A stretch of DNA of 64,000 nucleotides from Spirosoma terrae (lineage in GTDB: Bacteria > Bacteroidota > Bacteroidia > Cytophagales > Spirosomataceae): NCBI RefSeq assembly GCF_010435915.1, contig NZ_JAAFZH010000006.1, forward strand, positions 248,001 to 312,000, in the 5' to 3' direction. Numbering within the stretch: the first letter of the stretch is position 1; every line of letters begins with the position of its first letter. The position numbers and the translations under genes were made by a program. The notes under the pieces are model-generated. The model made no database searches. It had not been told where the DNA came from and saw only the letters and a list, made by a program, of their open reading frames with translations. Positions 54,089 to 62,877 of the stretch are shown here, one piece after another.

Positions 54089-54880
54089 TCAGCCTTCTAC
54101 TTCTTTATCCGGAGCGATTGGGTTCTGATGAAATATTTCCTCCAGTCTCGCAAACAGCTTAGGATGTCTCTCCTCCAGTAAATCAGGGCGTTTAAAGAAA
54201 TATTCCGACACGACGGCAAAAAACTCCGCTTCGTTTGTAATTCCATACGGATTAATGTCGGAGTGATTGGCTTTTATATCGTTGATGCTCTTGTGAATAA
54301 GCTCTAGCCAGGGCTTTATATGGCTCTTATCCAGCAAATATTCCGGTAAGCCATCCGTAGCGCCATCCACTTTATCCAGTAGATGAACAAACTCATGAAT
54401 GCCCGTATTGCCCTTACTAGTCTCATTGGCGAATCCTTCATGAAGGGCCGGTTTCGACAGCACCATGGTACTTTGCAAGGCTCCCCCTTCGCCTACCATT
54501 CCTAAAATAGTCCGATCGTCGCCCGTTGTCTCGTAGGCATCGTTAAACCGATCTTCATAAAGTAGAACATCCGTAAGCGGATAGTACCAGTCTGTAAATC
54601 CGAAAATTGGAATGATGGCACTGCTGGCAACCAGCACCCTATCGACATCATCAATGGCAATACCGACGCCTTCCACCTTAGTACGATTCAGAAAAAGGCG
54701 AACGCGTTCTTCAAACTCTCGTTTTTTACTATCACTTAAGGATCGGTAGTAGGAAACATGTTCCTGCAACAGTGCCGGATAATCGGCTGGCAAAGGCAAA
54801 GCATCTTGCTTTTTCTGCTTCCATTTCTGCCAAATAAACCAGGCGGCCAGCAGCACAAATATACCGATCAGGAAAATCAT
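54089..54880 (-). CDS. mtfA: MtfA-type zinc peptidase
   Basis: 263 residues: an N-terminal membrane helix ('IFLIGIFVLLAAWFIW') and a zincin domain with H162-E163-F-V-H166 ('GIHEFVHLLD') and the downstream acidic ligand in 'NEAEFFAVVSEYFF'. E. coli MtfA is a soluble protease linked to Mlc control; this version is membrane-anchored. Start at 54880 is chosen because the upstream frame (to 54937) is not family-like. Confidence 0.88.
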   Translation of the reverse strand: MIFLIGIFVLLAAWFIWQKWKQKKQDALPLPADYPALLQEHVSYYRSLSDSKKREFEERVRLFLNRTKVEGVGIAIDDVDRVLVASSAIIPIFGFTDWYYPLTDVLLYEDRFNDAYETTGDDRTILGMVGEGGALQSTMVLSKPALHEGFANETSKGNTGIHEFVHLLDKVDGATDGLPEYLLDKSHIKPWLELIHKSINDIKANHSDINPYGITNEAEFFAVVSEYFFKRPDLLEERHPKLFARLEEIFHQNPIAPDKEVEG

Positions 54881-54997
54881 ACAGTTAGTAGGTTTAGTTA
54901 TCTCCGTTGAACCGCAATCAGGCAGCCAGCGCCCCATATACGTTCACAGTCTCACAAACGAAAGTAAGGCTACTTTCTTATTTATCAGTAAAGCCGA

Positions 54998-56380
54998 TTA
55001 AAGCTTTTGTACGTGAACTGATACGTTCGACTCCACATGAATCAGCGCCTGGATACCATCGGGACGGACGGCCACGCGCTGCGGCACGAACCGGAAGGAT
55101 TTAATACCCAAATCTGTCTTTTTACCCGGTCCTTTTTCGAAAGCCTCGTTGATTCGTTCAGGCAATTTCTTGATTTCACTGCCCAACGGGATCGTTAACA
55201 TTTCTTCCAGCAGTTTACATATACCTTTATGGATCAATGAATTAGATAACTTTGATAGCGCATTATCTGTCTTCGCATCGAAATCCAGATCGGTGACGCT
55301 CAGCGTATTCGTAAGCGTATCGAACACCGGTCGTCCGCGCAGATACAATGTTCCATCAATCAGACCGCTTACCCCCGCTTTGACGACTACCATCCGCTGA
55401 CTACCATACACCGACGCGCTGTTTATTTTCAACAGCCCCATCGCCACTTTTTGCGGCTCTTTTTCCAGATAATTAGCCAGTGTACGGTTAATATCCGCAT
55501 AAGGAATAAAACTGACCACACTTAGCTGGGCCGTTTGCGATACCGTATCGCGCTTCTGGAGTTGTGGCAACGGAACGTCTGGATGAGTAGGTTCTTTTGG
55601 CTTTAACTCCGTCTGGGTTTCGAAAGCAATACGTAGATGCGTCGTTATTTGCTTACTGTTACCTGTTATCGGGCTGGCAGCCACACTCATCGGCTTCGGC
55701 AAGAGCCATAAGCCGTATTCCTTGTTGAGTAACAAAGGTTTTTGAATATCCCGCCAGATTGGGCTCACGGTTTTATCAAGTCGCAAATCGTTATAGATGG
55801 CCGAGTTGATGGCCTGCTCGATGCTCGACTGGTGTTTTTCGAGAATATTCTGCGCAAAATTGGTTAATGAAATCTCCTTACCCAGCAATCGAATTTCTGG
55901 CTCGATGATCCACTGATAATCAACAAATTTAACATCGCTGGAAAGTCGCCAGTCGGACGTAACGCTCAGTGGACTCTGAAAATTTACGTGTAGCGCACAA
56001 AACGGCTTATCTGGCGGCTGTTTATCCCTCCCGAAAGGACTGATCAGCCACAGTTGCAGGGGAGCCGAAAACTTGATTTGCTGATTTTCGTATTGAATAT
56101 GCACCGGCCCCGAACGTTCGACTCTAAACGATACAATGCCTCCGGCCTTCCCGCCCTTTGAATCTTTACCGACCAATACAGGGTCTAACTCCCGATTAAT
56201 TTTGGCTTCTAATTCGTTCAACTGGAACGTAATAGGCCCTGCCAGATAAGAAATCTTGGGAGGAATCGGCGGATCGAATCCTTCTTTTTTGGGTGGCTGC
56301 GTATCTACATTCTGACATTGCATCAGAAATAGAGCTACCGCCAATCCAAATAGTACCTGGATTTTTGATAAGGGTTTCAT
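54998..56380 (-). CDS. DUF4403 family lipoprotein
   Basis: 460 residues with lipobox 'ALFLMQCQN'. 'ISYLAGPITFQLNELEAKIN' (core GPITFQLNELEAKIN) opens DUF4403, and repeated amphipathic beta/alpha segments suggest a lipid-binding TULIP-like tube. Function is not established. It probably resides in the periplasm or outer membrane. Monocistronic. Confidence 0.87.
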   Translation of the reverse strand: MKPLSKIQVLFGLAVALFLMQCQNVDTQPPKKEGFDPPIPPKISYLAGPITFQLNELEAKINRELDPVLVGKDSKGGKAGGIVSFRVERSGPVHIQYENQQIKFSAPLQLWLISPFGRDKQPPDKPFCALHVNFQSPLSVTSDWRLSSDVKFVDYQWIIEPEIRLLGKEISLTNFAQNILEKHQSSIEQAINSAIYNDLRLDKTVSPIWRDIQKPLLLNKEYGLWLLPKPMSVAASPITGNSKQITTHLRIAFETQTELKPKEPTHPDVPLPQLQKRDTVSQTAQLSVVSFIPYADINRTLANYLEKEPQKVAMGLLKINSASVYGSQRMVVVKAGVSGLIDGTLYLRGRPVFDTLTNTLSVTDLDFDAKTDNALSKLSNSLIHKGICKLLEEMLTIPLGSEIKKLPERINEAFEKGPGKKTDLGIKSFRFVPQRVAVRPDGIQALIHVESNVSVHVQKL

Positions 56381-56521
56381 GAACGTGTAGTGATAACTCG
56401 CTTACTGTTAAGCATTACGGAATAACAGAGCGGCCTATACTATAGATAACTCCCATCGAATTCAGGTTGTTTCTAAAGTTTCTCTTGCCGATTGTGAGAA
56501 ATCTGTCCGTACCTTGTGTCT

Positions 56522-56752
56522 ATGAATGAAGCTCAGGGCGACACTAATCTGCTGAAAGAACTACTCCATTATCCAATGCCCTTCGGTAAATACAAAGGCC
56601 GTTTGATTCGGGAGTTACCAATATCCTATCTGGAATGGTTTGTTAAAGAGGGGTTTCCGGCGGGAAAACTTGGTATGTTGCTACGTACTATGTACGAAAT
56701 TAAGCTGAACGGATTGGACTACCTCCTGGATGGCATCCAACGTAACAGATAA
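56522..56752 (+). CDS. DUF3820 family small protein
   Basis: 76 residues. 'MPFGKYKGRLIRELPISYLEWF' (core FGKYKGRLIRELP) and the helix after it match DUF3820, linked to exonuclease/nucleotide-related proteins but uncharacterised. ATG at 56522 is used; a GTG at 56516 is two codons upstream. Its last codons and stop lie in the terminator hairpin. Confidence 0.85.
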   Translation: MNEAQGDTNLLKELLHYPMPFGKYKGRLIRELPISYLEWFVKEGFPAGKLGMLLRTMYEIKLNGLDYLLDGIQRNR

Positions 56753-56779
56753 GCCCGGCAAGCCGGGCTTATCTGTTAC
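56742..56779. terminator. 18-bp perfect hairpin overlapping the DUF3820 stop
   Basis: GTAACAGATAAGCCCGGC (56742-56759) pairs with 56762-56779, only 2 nt apart. It includes the last codons and stop of DUF3820 and lies 3 bp from the end of the convergent DinB gene. No T tract. Confidence 0.75.
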
Positions 56780-56781
56780 AG

Positions 56782-57330
56782 CTAGAACAATTTTTCATTA
56801 GGTGGCTTAACACCTTTCATGCGAATGTAAATTGTGCATTGACCACGATGGTGGGTCTGATGTTCAAATGCTTTTGCCAGAACAACTTCTTTGGTCATTT
56901 CGCGCTGCCCCATTTTCACGGATTCGCCTAATTGGGCATCGCTCATACCTTTTACAGCATCGATCACAAAATCGTAGCTATCCATAACTGCTTTGGTAAG
57001 GGCAACTTTCGTTTTTAGATCGGCCATTTCTTCTAATTTCTTGCCCTGCATTGGATTTACTTTTCCACTGGCTAAAGCGCCAAAATTATAATTAGCGTTG
57101 GCCAGATGAAGCATCTGCTCGGCAAAACTGCGAATTTCCGACGTTGGCTTATAATTCACTCCATCTTCAGGCATAGCATCCAGGTATTCTTTCGTGTACT
57201 CTTTGGCACGCTGCCAATCGGCGGTTAGCTGGCTTATTGTTGCCAGCGGAGCAGATGCCTGTGCTGCTGATAAAGCGATTAGCAGGCCTAAAACGATCAG
57301 ATAAAGGCGAGGTAATGGTTTAGTTAACAT
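56782..57330 (-). CDS. Exported DinB-like metal-binding protein
   Basis: 182 residues: a signal peptide ('LYLIVLGLLIALSAAQASA') then the DinB four-helix bundle with three putative metal His, one in 'EQMLHLANANYN' and two in 'FEHQTHHRGQ'. Cytosolic DinB relatives are thiol-dependent enzymes such as bacillithiol transferases; export is unusual. Function unknown. Confidence 0.87.
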   Translation of the reverse strand: MLTKPLPRLYLIVLGLLIALSAAQASAPLATISQLTADWQRAKEYTKEYLDAMPEDGVNYKPTSEIRSFAEQMLHLANANYNFGALASGKVNPMQGKKLEEMADLKTKVALTKAVMDSYDFVIDAVKGMSDAQLGESVKMGQREMTKEVVLAKAFEHQTHHRGQCTIYIRMKGVKPPNEKLF

Positions 57331-57398
57331 GCTGCTACTTGATTAGTTGGGTACGGGTACGAAGCTAGCAAATTACTACTGGTTTACAGGCTTATAGA

Positions 57399-60110
57399 TC
57401 ACTTTTTCTCATCTTCTTTTCCTTTGCCTGCTGTACCCGCTGATTTCCAGAAATCAGGTGTTCCGTATTTCCCTCTGGACACATCACCACCATACAGTAC
57501 CGAATTAAGCAAAACCCGGTACGTTCCCAGCGGTTGCCCACGCCATTGCGGCCGGAAGCCAATCAGAATAGCATGTCCTTTACCGTGCTGTACGTCCAGT
57601 GAAGCCGCGTATCCCTGCAAAAATTTCTCGCCGAGCATATAACCCGACCGTAACGGCGAACCAGTTGGCGCAAATTTGGCCAGTGCCTGCCCCTTAAAGC
57701 CATCTAACGTAGCAAAAACCGGACTTCCATCTACGAAAACAACAGCTCTGGAGGGCATACCAGCCATGACCGGATGTGTTGGATCAGTTTCTACTTCCAG
57801 CAATGAGCCGCCCGTAAAATAGTCTTTCCGGGCAACACCAGCCACTACATTCTTGACGGGCAGATGCAATGCTTCAATGGCGAAATCGCAGCTTGCATTC
57901 AGGCAAACCAACGTACCGCCCTGGCTAACGAAAGCAGACAGATTCTTTCCGCCCTGATCGCCAAGCCCACCTTCGTAGGCAGGCGGTACCATGCCTTTTA
58001 CAAACCCATTCTTTATCGTTTGCGGGCGGTCGGAGGCCAGTAGAATCACATCGAACCGATCACTGAGGTCGCCCGCCAGCACATCGGCATTGCTGATGGT
58101 CGCGAACGGAACCTCAAACTGTTCCAGCACCCACTGCGTCCAGCCTTCATCCATACTGGCAGTCCAGGGTTTGTAGAGGGCAATACGGGGTTTCACAACA
58201 GCTCCGGCTGTATTCGTGGTCAGTTCGGACGTAACGCCCAGTTCCTTAGTCCATGGCTCCAACGATGCTTTGCTTACCCCACTGATGGCATACCGCTGAT
58301 TATCTTTGTTAAATTTAACCGTGCCGCCCGCTTTCAGCGAACGACTGATTACTTTGAAGGCATTATTCTCGGCCGGACTAACGAGAGCCACCGTTCCCGA
58401 GCCAGTGATACGTCCTTCGGGTGCTTTGATAGCCGCTGAAACGGGATTGGTATCGAAGCCAATACCACCCACAAAATCGGCTGGCGTAGCATCCTTTTTA
58501 TCATCTTTCTGCCAGTCCTTAGCCGTCGCACTAATCAGTTGAATCGCCCCTTTTACGTCGGCAGTAAGCGGGGTGGTGGCCGGTATTACGTTTAGTTCAA
58601 ATTGCAGCGGCAGAGTCCAGCCAGCGGCATCATAGGGCTGCTCGGGCGGTCCACCGGGAAATTCACGCAGATCAGGATACGACTGCACATCCATCAATTG
58701 CTTCGTCAGCTCAGCAAACTCCTGATTCATGGGAATCACCCACGTCCCTTTCGGATACGTACGTCCGTCAAACGCTACCTCTTTGGTTAATTGGCCGATT
58801 CGAATTCCGTGGAACGCCAACCGACGTAACAATTCGACGGGACGTACCGGATCACGCTGTTTTTGCGGAATAAAATAAGCATATGGAGGTTCCTGCTCGT
58901 ATTTCCTAATCGTGTTACGTCCAGCCTGATAGCGATTGTACAACAATACGTCACCATATTTAGCCGCGTAATCGAGGGTAGCTAATGAAGCCGTCTGCAT
59001 GTACGCAATGGCATCGCTGATACGCCACCAGCCACCCGGCCAGGGGCTGGAATAGAGCGATTCGATCCGAAATTCGTTTTTGTCTTTCGGGAAATCACGG
59101 ACGGTATAAAAGTGGGGCGTTGCGTAGTTATAGAGCGCTGTTTCAGTCCAGAACGCTGGAATATTCTGCATAACGGGCATAAAGTCGATGTATCCCGGAT
59201 ACCAGGCATCGAATCCCGTGCCCATGTGCGTAGCGCCTTTTTGTCCGTTTGTTTCCAACGCCTGCGCCATAGCCATGCCAATCATATTCACCTCGCGGGC
59301 AATAATGGGTGGTGTTTGCGGAGCAATGGGTTCGGCAAAAGGAGGTAACCAGATACGGGTCGGAAAAGGCGATGTCTGGTGGTGTACAAAAATGATGTTA
59401 GGCTCCCAGTCCCGCCAAGTCCGTTCAACCACCCGCGACTCGATCATGTTCAACATGTAGGCATCGCGGTTATTATCGTGACCTACATATTTCTGATATA
59501 AAAACGGCGTTGGTGCGATCTCGTAGGGCGTTCCTACGTTTGATGCGTACCAGTCGCCCACCATTGTTTGCCCATCGGGGTTGAGCGAAGGCCAGAGTAA
59601 GAGAATGACATTATCCAGAATGGCTTTGATTTTCGGATCATTGGCTTTGCTTATCATGTCATAAGCCAGCGAAATCGTATGCTGCGCTCCTGCCACTTCC
59701 GTCGCGTGTAAACCACCGTCGATATGGACCAGCGGTTTGCCTTCTATAGAAAGCTTTTTCGCTTCCTCATCCGTCAATCCATCCGGGTGAGCGAGACGTT
59801 GGGCGATGCTACGGTATTTGTCGATGTTGGCCAGATTTTGCGGAGACGAAATCAGCGCAAAGTACCAGGGTCGGCCTTCGGAGGTTTCGCCAACGTAAAC
59901 CAGTTGCAACTTATCGCTGGCCTCATCGAGCTTTTTAAAATAGGCTAGTGATTGTTCATACGTAGCCAGTTTGAAATCGGCCCCAACCGGAAAGCCAAGC
60001 GTTTCTTCGGGTTTGGGAATTGGTTTTTGCTGCGCTACCGCCAGCGACCAATAACCTAACAGCGTAAATAAAAAAGCCCATTTTGAGGGATACAGGAAGG
60101 TAAATTTCAT
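57399..60110 (-). CDS. Secreted M14 family zinc carboxypeptidase
   Basis: 903 residues with a signal peptide ('WAFLFTLLGYWSLAVAQ'). 'GGLHATEVAG' provides H135 and E138 of the zinc site, 'NPDGQTMVGDWY' follows, and a later His in 'IIFVHHQTSPFPTRIW' completes the site. A long C-terminal part includes a GATase-like region ('LSAFVSQGGTLVCLNASCDF'). It is likely a periplasmic or secreted exopeptidase. Confidence 0.9.
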   Translation of the reverse strand: MKFTFLYPSKWAFLFTLLGYWSLAVAQQKPIPKPEETLGFPVGADFKLATYEQSLAYFKKLDEASDKLQLVYVGETSEGRPWYFALISSPQNLANIDKYRSIAQRLAHPDGLTDEEAKKLSIEGKPLVHIDGGLHATEVAGAQHTISLAYDMISKANDPKIKAILDNVILLLWPSLNPDGQTMVGDWYASNVGTPYEIAPTPFLYQKYVGHDNNRDAYMLNMIESRVVERTWRDWEPNIIFVHHQTSPFPTRIWLPPFAEPIAPQTPPIIAREVNMIGMAMAQALETNGQKGATHMGTGFDAWYPGYIDFMPVMQNIPAFWTETALYNYATPHFYTVRDFPKDKNEFRIESLYSSPWPGGWWRISDAIAYMQTASLATLDYAAKYGDVLLYNRYQAGRNTIRKYEQEPPYAYFIPQKQRDPVRPVELLRRLAFHGIRIGQLTKEVAFDGRTYPKGTWVIPMNQEFAELTKQLMDVQSYPDLREFPGGPPEQPYDAAGWTLPLQFELNVIPATTPLTADVKGAIQLISATAKDWQKDDKKDATPADFVGGIGFDTNPVSAAIKAPEGRITGSGTVALVSPAENNAFKVISRSLKAGGTVKFNKDNQRYAISGVSKASLEPWTKELGVTSELTTNTAGAVVKPRIALYKPWTASMDEGWTQWVLEQFEVPFATISNADVLAGDLSDRFDVILLASDRPQTIKNGFVKGMVPPAYEGGLGDQGGKNLSAFVSQGGTLVCLNASCDFAIEALHLPVKNVVAGVARKDYFTGGSLLEVETDPTHPVMAGMPSRAVVFVDGSPVFATLDGFKGQALAKFAPTGSPLRSGYMLGEKFLQGYAASLDVQHGKGHAILIGFRPQWRGQPLGTYRVLLNSVLYGGDVSRGKYGTPDFWKSAGTAGKGKEDEKK

Positions 60111-60432
60111 GGATGGGTATTCAGGTTGTATATAAATGGCGGCCTGGCTCTATTAACGAGTTAAACTACAGCTGACAAGTATAGAAACAACTATTGAATT
60201 TTTACACCAAATCAATCTTTAATACTTTTTATTACCAGTAATTCATAATAAAATTTCACTATATCATCAATACATTACGTATCTACTCAATGCAAAATAC
60301 GTATCAGGATAGCAGCGGATTGCTTTTCATGCCAGCTACAGTTTCTGGAATAAACAGCACCGTGACTTCCGACAAAAAAAGCAGAAGCACCGTTGTGCTT
60401 CTGCTCTATGAATACCAGTAAATGATTCCTGC
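60111..60432. other. Intergenic region between M14 peptidase and LamG gene
   Basis: AT-rich promoter-like DNA for the peptidase on the left and the SusCD-LamG terminator on the right. No other structure seen. Confidence 0.6.
60373..60405 (-). terminator. Terminator of the SusCD-LamG operon
   Basis: AGCAGAAGCAC (60380-60390) pairs with 60395-60405. On the minus strand the stem is followed by T7 (60379-60373), a standard intrinsic terminator. Confidence 0.92.
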
Positions 60433-61275
60433 TTAGTTGCCTCTCGATTCAAGTTTTACGAGCGCATTGATCTGGTCGTCGGTCAGCGCGGCATTATAAA
60501 GCCGAACTTCATCCAACGCACCCGTCAGATAACTCGCCCAGGACTGACTCGTTGATTCACTCGTCAGACTGGGGTCGGTCTGAAACTGGACCGTACCAAA
60601 TACCATTTTACCGGGTTTATTCCAGGCTAAAGCGCCGAAATTCGTTACCGCCGACGTAGCAGCTTTATTGCCATTGACGTATAACGTAAACGTCGACGTA
60701 GCGGCATTGTACGACAGCGCAATATGGTTCCAGGAATTGTATAGATTAATAATGCCTTCTTTTGTCACCCAGGCATCTTTGCTCCCGTTCTGAATATGAG
60801 CCTTAAAGATCCCATCGTTGCCTGAGCCACCGTTCTCAAAAAAGGTTTCGATATTTCCCCAGAATCCGTTGCTCTGCGATAAGCCCACCAAACCGATGAT
60901 ACCACCGGCAGCCGTTGTCGACTGACTATTTACCCAATAGCCTAGTGTGAAGCTTTGCATTTTTAGAATGGCATCAGTCGGATCAAATAGCATATAGCCT
61001 TTCTGGGCACCTTTCATCGCCTGACCTTTCAGGCCATTGACAAAGGTTGTACCCGTTGGTGTACCCGCTTTGTTCGACACCTTGTCGGTATAGTCACCAT
61101 CGAAAGGCCAATAGCCAACCAGATTCGCCTTACCAATTTCACTGGATGAGGAGAATCCGCCAATCGACAGAGCGGGTGCATAGCTCTTGGGGTCGAATTT
61201 TTCATAACAGCCAGACAAGCTCATGGTTAATAAGCCTCCCAGCAAAAGTGTTGCCTTGGATTGTATCAATTTCAT
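60433..61275 (-). CDS. LamG-domain surface lipoprotein of the Sus-like operon
   Basis: 280 residues. Lipobox 'LTMSLSGCYEK' gives a lipoprotein. The body is a LamG/concanavalin-like jelly roll ('LVGYWPFDGDYTD', 'WNHIALSYNAATSTFTLYVNG', 'GALDEVRLYNAALTDDQI'). It probably binds a carbohydrate at the surface for the SusCD transporter. Start at 61275 fits the lipobox; the longer frame does not. Confidence 0.85.
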   Translation of the reverse strand: MKLIQSKATLLLGGLLTMSLSGCYEKFDPKSYAPALSIGGFSSSSEIGKANLVGYWPFDGDYTDKVSNKAGTPTGTTFVNGLKGQAMKGAQKGYMLFDPTDAILKMQSFTLGYWVNSQSTTAAGGIIGLVGLSQSNGFWGNIETFFENGGSGNDGIFKAHIQNGSKDAWVTKEGIINLYNSWNHIALSYNAATSTFTLYVNGNKAATSAVTNFGALAWNKPGKMVFGTVQFQTDPSLTSESTSQSWASYLTGALDEVRLYNAALTDDQINALVKLESRGN

Positions 61276-61368
61276 GGATAATTCGGTCAGTTTATGGTAG
61301 GACCGATCTGATTGCCAGCCCTTTTGTAGAGCAAGCAACCAGACAGTTCCATAGTAAATAGTGAGCTA

Positions 61369-62862
61369 TTAATAGCCAGGATTTTGCACCAGTAAACCAG
61401 CACTCAGATCAATTTCTGTCTGAGGAATTGGCCATACTTCGTTCTTATTGGCTTTCCACCCTTTTGGTCCAAACACGGTAGCCGCGCGTCCCTGACGGAT
61501 TACGTCAAAATACCGGTCAAACTCCATGGCTAACTCTACCCGACGCTCCTGCCAGATAGCGGTACGTAGCGCAGCCTTATCGGTGGTGGTTATTTTAGGC
61601 AGGATGGTGGTGCTGGTACCCCGCGCCCGCGCCCGAACCAGTTCGAGTGATGCCAGTGCCTGCGCTGAATTACCCAGTTCATTGGCTGCTTCGGCATTCA
61701 TCAGCAATACGTCAGCGTAACGAATAACCCGTACATTTTGCTGAGCCCCTTCATTGAAGCCACTAACAAAAAGCTTAAACGGAACATACGACTTCTGGTT
61801 ATACATCGGGTTATCGCCTACCGGCGGAATGACATCACCCTCTGGTGTTGTTTCGCCCCGGAAAATGATGGTAGCATCCCGCCGTGGATCACCCGCTTCG
61901 AACGCATTGGCCAGCTCCTGCGTCGGTACGTTGAAGCCCCAGCCTCCACCAGTTACCCCACGCACACCCTGAACCTGCGAATACTGCGAGTTAGACGCAT
62001 CTTTATTGCTGAGAACGAGTTCATTCTGAATCTCAAAAACAGATTCCGAGGAGTTTTCATTTTCCAGTCGGAACAACTTCTCGAAATCGCTTACCAAGGC
62101 GTAACGACCCGATGTCATAACCTGATTGGTCAGGTCAAACACCTGCTGCCATTTCTGCTGATACATCGATACTTTGGCGTGCAACGCCTGCGCAGCTCCT
62201 TTGGTGATCCGTCCGGCATCGGCAGCCGGATAGGTTACGGGCAACACCTGCGCGGCTTCCGTCAAATCTTTCTCGATGGCCGTGTAAACGTCTGCTTTGG
62301 GCGTCCGGGGCAGGTTATATTCAGCAGCGCTGGCGGGTAGGTGCAGCCGTAGCGGTACGTCGCCAAAAGCCCGAACCAACCGGAAATACGAATACGCCCG
62401 CACAAATTTCGCTTCGGCCAGATAGCGGGCCTTCAGCGATTCCGTCATCGAAATCTTCGGAATATTATCAAGTACCTGATTGGCGTAGTTGATATTCTGA
62501 TATTGACCAGACCAGAAACCACCTAACTGGCCGTCACTCGACCCAACCGTAAAGCGGTCATAATCGTTGAAGAACGTAGCGTCGGAGGCCGAACTCCCTT
62601 TTTCTGTTTCGTCGGAACCTACACTTTCCAGCGCGATGGGCGCAAAAGCCGTATTATTCCAGCCACGCAAATTTGCATACATGGCGTTGACCGCTTTTGT
62701 GGCATCTTCTTCACTCGTCCAGAAAACGACGCTGGCTTCCTTACCCTGCGGATCAGTTTCCAGAAATGTTTGCTTACAGGCCGATGGAAAGAAAAGTAAT
62801 CCAGCCAATCCGGCATACAAACCGATTTGACGGAGGTTAATTTTGTGATCTATTGTTTTCAT
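61369..62862 (-). CDS. RagB/SusD family outer-membrane lipoprotein
   Basis: 497 residues: lipobox 'LLFFPSACKQ', SusD-like N-terminal segment with 'EEDATKAVNAMYANLRGW', TPR-like helices, and C-terminal 'YADVLLMNAEAANEL' and 'WQERRVELAMEFDRYFDVIRQG'. It is the lid and substrate-binding partner of the SusC barrel 16 bp upstream. The ligand is probably a glycan; identity unknown. Confidence 0.94.
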   Translation of the reverse strand: MKTIDHKINLRQIGLYAGLAGLLFFPSACKQTFLETDPQGKEASVVFWTSEEDATKAVNAMYANLRGWNNTAFAPIALESVGSDETEKGSSASDATFFNDYDRFTVGSSDGQLGGFWSGQYQNINYANQVLDNIPKISMTESLKARYLAEAKFVRAYSYFRLVRAFGDVPLRLHLPASAAEYNLPRTPKADVYTAIEKDLTEAAQVLPVTYPAADAGRITKGAAQALHAKVSMYQQKWQQVFDLTNQVMTSGRYALVSDFEKLFRLENENSSESVFEIQNELVLSNKDASNSQYSQVQGVRGVTGGGWGFNVPTQELANAFEAGDPRRDATIIFRGETTPEGDVIPPVGDNPMYNQKSYVPFKLFVSGFNEGAQQNVRVIRYADVLLMNAEAANELGNSAQALASLELVRARARGTSTTILPKITTTDKAALRTAIWQERRVELAMEFDRYFDVIRQGRAATVFGPKGWKANKNEVWPIPQTEIDLSAGLLVQNPGY

Positions 62863-62877
62863 TCGATTATGCCGTAA

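Noticed and set aside
61738..62340. 200-residue plus-strand frame inside susD
   Set aside because: Antisense shadow of a clearly coding gene.
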